DNA of 27,239 bases, from NCBI GenBank assembly GCA_900553175.1, contig USCH01000021.1:1-27239 (forward strand), given 5' to 3'. This DNA comes from an uncultured Alistipes sp. Lineage in GTDB: Bacteria; Bacteroidota; Bacteroidia; Bacteroidales; Rikenellaceae. The position numbers and the translations under genes were made by a program. Positions 7,854 to 13,308 of the stretch are shown piece after piece; the stretch's first letter is position 1, and every line of letters begins with the position of its first letter. The notes beneath the pieces were generated by a model. That model had not been told where the DNA came from. It saw only the letters and a program-made list of their open reading frames with translations, and made no database searches.

Positions 7854-8471
7854 TCATTTCAGGTGGAACATCTTTTTCAGCTTGTTTTTCAGAAACATGA
7901 CGTAGGGCGTCAGGCGCGATTGCCGGGGCTTCTCCCCCGCCGGGTCGTAGAGCATGCCCGTGCAGAGGCACATGCGGCGGCCGTTGCGCTGGAGGATGTC
8001 GTAGTTGACGCATCCCTGGCATCCCTGCCAGAACTCCTCGTCTTCGGTCAGCTCCGAAAAGGTCACGGGAACGTAACCCATGCGCGAATTGAGCTTCATG
8101 ACCGGCAGCGATGTGGTGATGCTGAACAGCTTGGCATAGGGAAACCGCCGTCGGGCCAGCTCGAAGGTTCGTCGCTTGATCCGCTCCGCCAGTCCCATGT
8201 GGCGGTATTCGGGGTCGACGATGAGTCCCGAGGTGGCGACGAAGTCGCCGTGCCCCCAGCACTCGATGTAGCTGAAACCGACCAGTCTTTCGCCGTCCAG
8301 CGCCACGACGGCTTTGCCTCCGGTCATTTTTGCGGCGATGTACTGGGGCGAACGCTTGGCGATGCCCGTACCCCGCTGTAGGGCCGACTCGTAGATCAGA
8401 TCGCAGATACGCTGGGCGTAGTGCGCGTGCGACGAGTCGGCGAAGACGACGCTGATGGAGTGGTTGTTCAT
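7854..8471 (-). CDS. GNAT acyltransferase, probable N-succinylglutamate (acylglutamate) synthase
   Basis: A 205-residue protein whose first 150 residues show a GNAT fold: a beta-strand/CoA segment GLIVDPEYRHMGLAERIKRR at about 83-102 and a late NSRMGYVP motif typical of the family. It would acylate glutamate to start the acylated arginine route, which otherwise lacks its first enzyme here. I recall Bacteroides arginine operons carrying a similar GNAT gene, proposed from mutant fitness data as the missing N-succinylglutamate synthase. The C-terminal part adds C151, C154, C168 and C170 (GCQGC and CLC), suggesting a metal site or disulfides not usual for plain GNATs. It lies between rsh (26 bases upstream) and argG (overlapping or adjacent). 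The fold assignment is firm; the substrate is inferred from position. Confidence 0.75.
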   Translation of the reverse strand: MNNHSISVVFADSSHAHYAQRICDLIYESALQRGTGIAKRSPQYIAAKMTGGKAVVALDGERLVGFSYIECWGHGDFVATSGLIVDPEYRHMGLAERIKRRTFELARRRFPYAKLFSITTSLPVMKLNSRMGYVPVTFSELTEDEEFWQGCQGCVNYDILQRNGRRMCLCTGMLYDPAGEKPRQSRLTPYVMFLKNKLKKMFHLK

Positions 8472-8497
8472 CTATCGGTGTGTGGGTGTTGTGTGTG

Positions 8498-10699
8498 TCA
8501 GTTGATGCGCCAGACGCGCTGGACGCCCTTGATGCGCGTGATCGAATGGATGAGCTTGTCGACGATGCCCGTGCCGGGAACCTCGACCGCGACGGTGCCG
8601 GCCACGCAGCCGCCCGGGGCGCTCTCGAAGTTGATCGAGCGGATGTTGAGCTTCAGGTCGCGGCTGATGACCTCGGTGATGTGGTTGGCCATGCCCGTGG
8701 TGTCGGCCGCCACGATGCGGATCGTCACGCGGAACGCCCCCTCGGCCGACTGGCGCCAGCGGGCGTCGATCACCCGATAGGGGTAGTTTTCGCGCATGCG
8801 GCGGGCGTTGGGACAGTCGGTGCGGTGGATGGTGATGCCCGCGTTGATGGTCACGAAGCCGAACACGTCGTCGCCCTTGATGGGGTTGCAGCAGCGGGCC
8901 AGCTTGTACTGGATTTTCGAGATGTCGTCGTCGATGATGAGCGCATCCTGCGGCGCGGCGCTCTCGCGTGCGGGATGCAGGGCCGCTTTCTGACGCTCGA
9001 GTTCGGCCGCGGCGGCGCGGCGCTCCTCGTCGGCCTGGCCCGACAGGTGGCGCGTGAGCAGCTCCTTGATGGTCAGGAAGTCGAGTTTCTGCGTGGCGAT
9101 CAGCGCGTAGACCTCGGTGCCCAGGCGCAGCTTGAAGTGCTTGGCCAGGTAGGCCACCGCCTCGTCCATGGTCATCGCTATCTTCCAGTTCCGGATCTTG
9201 CGCTCGAGCTCCTCGCGACCCATGCGCGTGTGTTTGGCCTGCTCCTCGCGCAGGAAGGATTTGATCTTGTTGCGCGCCTTGGAGGTGACGACCACCGACA
9301 GCCAGTCGGCCTTGGGCGTCTGGTCTTTCCGGGTCTGTATCTCGACGATGTCGCCGTTGTGCAGCACGTCGCGGATCGATGCCGGACGGTTGTTGACCTT
9401 GCCGCTCACGCACGAGGCGCCCAGCGACGTGTGGATGTCGAAGGCGAAGTCGAGCAGCGTGGCCCCTTCGGGCAGCTTGCGCAGGTCGCCGTTGGGCGTG
9501 AAGACGAAAATCTCGCCCGAGGCGGGGGTCGCGTCGAAACGCTGGGCCAGCGAATGGGTCGTGTCCTCCATCAGTTCGCGCAGGCGGCTCAGCCACTGCT
9601 CGCTGGTCTTGGCCCCCTGGTTCACCCCCTTGTAGCGCCAGTGGGCCGCGATGCCCCGTTCGGCCACGGCGTCCATGCGCTCGGTGCGGATCTGCACCTC
9701 GACCCAGCGGCCGTCGGCCGAGACGGTCGTGTGGAGCGATTCGTAGCCGTTCGACTTGGGAATCGAAATCCAGTCGCGCATGCGCGTGGGGTTGGGGGTG
9801 TAGAAATCGGTCACTACGGAGTAGACCGTCCAGCATTGCTGCTTTTCGGCTTCGGGCGGACAGTCGATGATGATGCGGATGGCGAAGATGTCGTAAACCC
9901 CCTCGAACGGGACGTGCTGCTTGTGCATCTTGGTCCAGATCGAGAAGACCGACTTGGTGCGGCTCTTGATGTGGTAGCGGATGCCCAGTCTGCGCAGCCG
10001 CTCCTCGATGGGCACCACGAACCGGGCGATGAAGGCGCGGCGTTCGGCGGCGCTCTCCTCGAGTTTGGCCACGATGAGTTCGTAGTCCTTGGGTTCGAGG
10101 TATTTCAGGGCGATGTCCTCCAGTTCGCTCTTGATTTCGTAGAGACCCAGTTTGTGGGCGATCTGCGCATAGAGGTTCATCGATTCCCAGCTCTTCTTGC
10201 GGCGCTTCTCCCGGGGGAAGATGTCGAGCGAACGCATCACTTCGAGCCGGTCGGCCAGCTTGATGAGGATCACGCGCGGGTCTTCGGAGTAGCTCACGAT
10301 CAGGTCGCGGAAGTTGTCGGCCTGCTCCTTGGCCGCCTTGAGCTTGAGTTCCGAGATGTTGGCCAGACCCGTGGTGATGCCTGCGACCGCTTCGCCGAAA
10401 CGGGCGCGGATGTCGTTCATGAGGGCCAGGAACTCCTCGGCGGGGCGCTGCTTGTGGGCCAGACGCACGACGTCGTGCAGGATGGCGGCGAGGGTCGAGT
10501 TGCGCCCCAGCCCCACTTCGGCGATGACGATCGAGGCCACGGCCGCCGCATGCTCCAGCAGCGGCCGCCCGTCGTAGCGTTCGACGCCCGACAGCTTTTC
10601 GTCGGCATACTCCAGCGCCTCGTCGACGAGCGCTCCGGTCTGCGGCGAAAAGCTCTCGCGCACGAGTGCGCGGAGGGATTCGTAGTGCGAAAAGTCCAT
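8498..10699 (-). CDS. rsh: RelA/SpoT-family (p)ppGpp synthetase with degenerate hydrolase site
   Basis: A 733-residue stringent-response enzyme. Order: pseudo-HD hydrolase (about 40-200), synthetase (about 230-350), TGS (about 396-456), helical and zinc-finger-like region with CC at 603-604 and C629, then ACT (about 656-733). Synthetase residues are present: SRTKSVFSIWTKM, YDIFAIR and VEVQIRT with the catalytic glutamate near 334. In the HD domain the metal ligands H50, H75-D76 and D150 remain. The family's Glu-Asp pair three residues after HD is replaced by Arg79-Leu80 (HDVVRL), so hydrolase activity is doubtful. The start MDFSHYESLR sits about 35 bases downstream of a Bacteroidetes promoter. 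The open frame continues upstream, antisense to the hemolysin-III gene, and that extension is not protein-like. The gene may head the arginine transcript, because only 26 bases separate it from the next gene. Confidence 0.92.
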   Translation of the reverse strand: MDFSHYESLRALVRESFSPQTGALVDEALEYADEKLSGVERYDGRPLLEHAAAVASIVIAEVGLGRNSTLAAILHDVVRLAHKQRPAEEFLALMNDIRARFGEAVAGITTGLANISELKLKAAKEQADNFRDLIVSYSEDPRVILIKLADRLEVMRSLDIFPREKRRKKSWESMNLYAQIAHKLGLYEIKSELEDIALKYLEPKDYELIVAKLEESAAERRAFIARFVVPIEERLRRLGIRYHIKSRTKSVFSIWTKMHKQHVPFEGVYDIFAIRIIIDCPPEAEKQQCWTVYSVVTDFYTPNPTRMRDWISIPKSNGYESLHTTVSADGRWVEVQIRTERMDAVAERGIAAHWRYKGVNQGAKTSEQWLSRLRELMEDTTHSLAQRFDATPASGEIFVFTPNGDLRKLPEGATLLDFAFDIHTSLGASCVSGKVNNRPASIRDVLHNGDIVEIQTRKDQTPKADWLSVVVTSKARNKIKSFLREEQAKHTRMGREELERKIRNWKIAMTMDEAVAYLAKHFKLRLGTEVYALIATQKLDFLTIKELLTRHLSGQADEERRAAAAELERQKAALHPARESAAPQDALIIDDDISKIQYKLARCCNPIKGDDVFGFVTINAGITIHRTDCPNARRMRENYPYRVIDARWRQSAEGAFRVTIRIVAADTTGMANHITEVISRDLKLNIRSINFESAPGGCVAGTVAVEVPGTGIVDKLIHSITRIKGVQRVWRIN

Positions 10700-10725
10700 T
10701 TTTAACCTAACCTGGTGTCTCCCCG

Positions 10726-10734
10726 GCAAAGTTA
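10726..10734 (-). promoter_or_regulatory. Bacteroidetes-type promoter for rsh (and possibly the arginine operon)
   Basis: On the minus strand the sequence reads TAACTTTGC, a full match to the -7 consensus TAnnTTTG(C), 26 bases before the rsh start codon. No clear -33 TTTG box is seen; an eight-T run lies in the spacer. It faces away from the hemolysin-III promoter. Confidence 0.6.
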
Positions 10735-10746
10735 GAAAAAAAATCA

Positions 10747-10754
10747 TAATTTTG
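10747..10754 (+). promoter_or_regulatory. Bacteroidetes-type promoter for the hemolysin-III gene
   Basis: TAATTTTG matches the -7 consensus TAnnTTTG and lies 26 bases upstream of the ATG at 10781. It is divergent from the rsh -7 box only 13 bases away, so both promoters share the same short AT-rich core. Confidence 0.5.
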
Positions 10755-10780
10755 GCTTCCGGAAACGATATGCTTCGATC

Positions 10781-11443
10781 ATGCAACGCAAAGAGAGAAA
10801 GAAAACTTATGTCGCCACGCCGGGCGAGGAGCGGGCCAATGCCGTTTCGCACGGCGTCCTGGCGGCGCTCGCGCTGGCGGCTCTGCCGTTTTCGGCCGTT
10901 TGGACCAGCCGGCACGCGTCGGGCGGGGCGGGGGCTGCGGTTCCGGTGTCGGTGTTCGTCGCGTCGGTCTTCCTCATGCTGCTCGTCTCGACGCTCTACC
11001 ATTCGATGCCCCGGGGCTCGCGGCAGAAGGAGATTTTTCACCTTCTCGACCACATCTTCATCTACGTGGCCATCGCCGGGAGCTACACGCCGGTGGCCCT
11101 GCTGGTCATCGGCGGCTGGCAGGGGCGGCTCATCGCCGCCGTGCAGTGGATCATGGTGCTGTTCGGCGTCTTTTACAAGTCGCTGTGCCGGCGGTCGGCG
11201 CCGGGCGTGAGCCTTGCGATCTATCTGGTCATGGGGTGGACGATCGTCTTCTTCCTGCCGCTCTTCGTGCGCCGGGCCGAGCCCGCACTGCTGGCCCTGA
11301 TCGCGGCCGGCGGCGTGTGCTATACGCTCGGAGCCTGGTTCTATGCCCGCAAGGGATTCCGCTATCACCATCTGGTGTGGCACCTGTTGATCGGTCTGGG
11401 TGCGGCGTGCCACTTCGCGGGGATCGTTTTTTTCATCCGATAG
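10781..11443 (+). CDS. Hemolysin III / PAQR-family integral membrane protein
   Basis: A 220-residue protein with about seven hydrophobic segments, fitting the bacterial hemolysin-III branch of the PAQR superfamily. Family motifs are seen in order: EERANAVSH before the first membrane helix, STLYHSM after the second, HLLDHIFIY with the conserved histidine/aspartate, and YHHLVWHL in the last helix. These polar residues form the membrane zinc site in PAQR receptors. The cellular role of bacterial members is unclear; cytolytic activity and lipid homeostasis have both been suggested, so I make no functional claim beyond the family. It is monocistronic: promoter at 10747, stem-loop at 11476 after the stop, and no close plus-strand neighbour. 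Confidence 0.88.
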   Translation: MQRKERKKTYVATPGEERANAVSHGVLAALALAALPFSAVWTSRHASGGAGAAVPVSVFVASVFLMLLVSTLYHSMPRGSRQKEIFHLLDHIFIYVAIAGSYTPVALLVIGGWQGRLIAAVQWIMVLFGVFYKSLCRRSAPGVSLAIYLVMGWTIVFFLPLFVRRAEPALLALIAAGGVCYTLGAWFYARKGFRYHHLVWHLLIGLGAACHFAGIVFFIR

Positions 11444-11475
11444 ATCGGGTCGGCCCCGGCCGCGGGGTTTGCGCC

Positions 11476-11506
11476 GACGGCTGCCGAAGTGCTTCCGGCA
11501 GCCGTC
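11476..11506. terminator. Stem-loop after the hemolysin-III gene
   Basis: Perfect 11-base-pair stem (gacggctgccg / cggcagccgtc) with a nine-base loop, 32 bases after the stop codon at 11443. There is no proper T run on either strand, so terminator function is probable rather than clear. The symmetric stem could serve transcripts from both directions. Confidence 0.5.
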
Positions 11507-11867
11507 GTCCGACGTATTTCGGGCAGGAAAATCGGGCGGAAAAACGGGTGCGGGACCGCGAACACCTGTGACGCAAGTTTTTTCGGAATTCCCTGCGGAA
11601 TCCCTTCCGGTCGCCGCACCCGTATGGGTACAAAAAATGGGCGTCAGTGCAACCTTACAGATGGCCTTGCGAGCCTTGATTGGTATGTTGCCCCACACGC
11701 CCAAGTCCGCCTGCGGCATTTTGCCGCAGACATGACCGGGGTTGCAGACACGTTCGATACCAAAAAACCCATTATACGTTGCCGCATAACGGTCGCAAGT
11801 CTTCTGTAAGTAAGTTGTGCCTAACCTTCGAAAAAAATTGTCACGGTCTTTGCTGTGCCGTCACGGA

Positions 11868-11876
11868 GCAAATGTA
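11868..11876 (-). promoter_or_regulatory. Candidate promoter reading away from the XRE gene into the gene-free region
   Basis: The minus strand reads TACATTTGC, a full match to the Bacteroidetes -7 consensus. Transcription would start near 11861 and run left through the two gtcacgg repeats. A good -33 box is not seen. Nothing recognisable is encoded downstream before the antisense end of the hemolysin-III gene. Confidence 0.5.
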
Positions 11877-11890
11877 AGAAATTTTTTCGT

Positions 11891-11910
11891 TACATGCATT
11901 AATGCACGTA
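11891..11910. promoter_or_regulatory. Palindrome upstream of the XRE gene, candidate operator
   Basis: A 12-base perfect palindrome TGCATTAATGCA (11895-11906) extends to 20 bases with one mismatched pair. It sits between the leftward promoter at 11868 and the XRE start, a usual place for an autoregulatory site of a HTH repressor. A second, imperfect inverted repeat (ATGTAA 11872-11877 / TTACAT 11890-11895) overlaps the promoter. Function is inferred. Confidence 0.4.
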
Positions 11911-11944
11911 CAAAAAGATTGCATTGATTCTTTTTTTTGTAGCC

Positions 11945-12199
11945 GTGAAGAAGGGGCAGCCGAAACGAACGGACGAACGGTTGATGCATCTGATCGTCGG
12001 ACGATTGAAGGAGTTGCGTGTGAAGAGCGGGTATTCGCAGGAATATGTGATCGAACACACGCGCCTGAATCTTTCACAGTATGAGGCCGGTATGCGCCTG
12101 CCTTCGTTCGATTCGCTGTCTATATTGTGCCGCTTCTACGGGATCTCGCTCCGCGAATTCTTCTCGACGATCGACTATCCGCATCGCGACGGGCGTTGA
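11945..12199 (+). CDS. XRE-family helix-turn-helix transcriptional regulator
   Basis: A small DNA-binding protein, 84 residues from the GTG start chosen here. The helix-turn-helix runs from RLKELRVKSGYSQEYVIEH through LSQYEAGMRLPSFDSLSIL and ends in CRFYGISLREFF, the usual XRE/Cro layout with the short C-terminal helix. No other domain is present, so any ligand or partner is unknown. Start choice: a TTG at 11924 would add seven mostly hydrophobic residues from a T-rich stretch that looks like promoter; an ATG at 11984 would remove 13 charged residues but keep the whole HTH. GTG at 11945 (VKKGQPKR) is a compromise. It stands alone, convergent with the methyltransferase gene and divergent from a possible leftward transcript. 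It may be autoregulated through the palindrome at 11891. Confidence 0.82.
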   Translation: MKKGQPKRTDERLMHLIVGRLKELRVKSGYSQEYVIEHTRLNLSQYEAGMRLPSFDSLSILCRFYGISLREFFSTIDYPHRDGR

Positions 12200-12268
12200 T
12201 TCCCGTCCGGCTTCCCGCCCCATCCGTTTATCTGTCCTGTTCCGCCCTGTCCGGCCCGTCCGCTTGCC

Positions 12269-12304
12269 CGGCGGAGCGGCCGCAGCCGTCTCTGCGGTCC
12301 GCCG
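12269..12304. terminator. Hairpin between convergent XRE and methyltransferase genes
   Basis: Outer stem cggcgga (12269-12275) with tccgccg (12298-12304); after a four-base bulge, an inner stem ccgcag (12280-12285) with ctgcgg (12292-12297) and a six-base loop. It lies in the 144-base space between two convergent stop codons, where a bidirectional terminator is expected, but no T run is present. Confidence 0.4.
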
Positions 12305-12343
12305 CCTCGGAGCGGGGGATGCCGGGAGGCGCCGTCCGATCTT

Positions 12344-13117
12344 TCAGCGCTTGCGTACGGTGTATATCCGGTCGCAGGGCAGGGCGTAGCGCTTTCGCTC
12401 TTCGGCGGAGAGTGTCGCGGCGTAATCCGTTTCGGCGACTTCGAAGCCCGCTTCGCGCAGCCGGTCGGCATAGTCGCGGCCGTAGATGCGCCGGTGGTCG
12501 TACTGACCGAAAATGCGGGTCCGCTCTGCGGGGTCGACGATCGTGTCGTCCTCGAAGGTCCTCTCGCGGCCGCGGTCCACGGGCGAGAGGATGACGCCCC
12601 AGCCGCCCGGGCGCAGGATGCGGCGGAGTTCGCCGAGGGCCCGGCGGTCGTCGGCGACATGTTCCAGCAGGTGGTTGCACAGCACCGCGTCGAACGATTC
12701 GTCGGGCAGGGGGATGCGCTGCACGTCGAAATGCAGGTCGGCGAGCGGACTCTCCAGATCGGCCGTGACATACCGCTGGGGATGCGCGGCGAAAAGGGGC
12801 TTCAGGCGGCGCAGGATGCACGCCTCAGGGGCGATGTGGAGCGTCCGCGGCAGGGTGCGCACGAGGTCGGTCTCGCGCGTGAGCCAGAGCCACAGCAGCC
12901 GGTGGCGTTCGAGCGAGAGGCAGTTGGGACACAGGGCGTTGTCGCGCGGACGGACATATCCGTAGGGCAGGAATTTCCGGTAGCGGGCGCCGCATACGGG
13001 ACATTCGACGCCCCGTCCCCGGTAGAGAAGTCCGGCCAGCGGCACGGCCCATCCGGCCACGCGCTGCAGCACGGGGCGGGGGATGCGGTTCAGGGCCCAG
13101 CGGATGATTCGCTTCAT
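12344..13117 (-). CDS. SAM-dependent methyltransferase with N-terminal zinc-ribbon-like motif
   Basis: A 257-residue class I methyltransferase of unknown substrate. The N terminus is basic and hydrophobic (about residues 1-32). A four-cysteine motif follows: C39-x2-C42 and C63-x2-C66, with the form CPVCG and CPNC, likely to bind zinc. The Rossmann part begins at LHIAPEA (about 93-99), a variant of the SAM-binding motif I. It continues through YVTADLES and PLPDESFDAVLCNHLLEHV (about 136-153), with motif post-I/IV features of the Methyltransf_11 type, then LRRILRPGGW. The start overlaps the xseB stop as ATGA, so it is translated with exonuclease VII. Whether it methylates a small molecule, a lipid or a sugar cannot be told. 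The N-terminal segment could place it at the membrane. Confidence 0.85.
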   Translation of the reverse strand: MKRIIRWALNRIPRPVLQRVAGWAVPLAGLLYRGRGVECPVCGARYRKFLPYGYVRPRDNALCPNCLSLERHRLLWLWLTRETDLVRTLPRTLHIAPEACILRRLKPLFAAHPQRYVTADLESPLADLHFDVQRIPLPDESFDAVLCNHLLEHVADDRRALGELRRILRPGGWGVILSPVDRGRERTFEDDTIVDPAERTRIFGQYDHRRIYGRDYADRLREAGFEVAETDYAATLSAEERKRYALPCDRIYTVRKR

Positions 13118-13308
13118 GATTTTTCCAGAATTTCGGTCACCTCCCGCTCGGCTTTCAGCAGCCGCTCCCTGCACGAGGCGATGAGCGCGGCGGCGCGCCC
13201 CACTTCGCGGGAGAGCTCGTCGACGGAGACCTCCTGCTGCTGGATGCGTTCCAGAATTCGTTCCACTTCGGCCATGGCCTCCTCGTATGCGATCATTTTC
13301 TTTGCCAT
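13114..13308 (-). CDS. xseB: Exodeoxyribonuclease VII small subunit (XseB)
   Basis: A 64-residue, highly charged helical protein that binds XseA to form exodeoxyribonuclease VII, a processive single-strand exonuclease acting from both ends. The pattern YEEAMAEVERILERIQ near the N terminus, followed by SVDELSREVGRAAALI, fits the small-subunit family, which is usually 60-80 residues. The start overlaps the xseA 3' end by 16 bases and the stop overlaps the methyltransferase start by four, so subunit ratio is probably set by coupled translation. The start beginning MAKKMIAYEEA was chosen for its fit to the family. Confidence 0.93.
   Translation of the reverse strand: MAKKMIAYEEAMAEVERILERIQQQEVSVDELSREVGRAAALIASCRERLLKAEREVTEILEKS

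Larger units (their letters stand above)
11444..11923. other. 480-base region without a recognised gene
   Basis: It holds the stem-loop at 11476-11506 and a second one at 11711-11729 (ctgcggca, three-base loop, tgccgcag). It also holds a direct repeat gtcacgg at 11840-11846 and 11860-11866, a minus-strand promoter at 11868-11876, and an imperfect palindrome at 11891-11910. On the minus strand one frame has no stop from about 11855 to beyond 11444 and runs on into the rsh frame. It includes a cysteine-bearing stretch after an ATG at 11719 (first residues MPQADLGVWGN) but no clear ribosome-binding site. I do not recognise the encoded peptide as a known family and no tRNA or common RNA fold was identified. 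Confidence 0.6.

Noticed and set aside
10700..11719. Upstream extension of the rsh frame to an ATG at 11719, giving over 1000 residues
   Set aside because: It is antisense to the hemolysin-III gene, and Rsh family alignment and a good promoter support the start at 10699.
11771..11798. Minus-strand TTGCGA / TATAAT pair with 16-base spacing, like an E. coli sigma-70 promoter
   Set aside because: Bacteroidetes primary sigma factors use the TTTG / TAnnTTTG pattern instead. A single chance match in an AT-rich patch is not enough evidence.
11444..11923. Possible tRNA or other standard RNA gene in the gap (a GTTCGATAC string at 11752-11760 recalls a T loop)
   Set aside because: The flanking bases do not form a T stem, and no acceptor stem or anticodon arm can be built around it.
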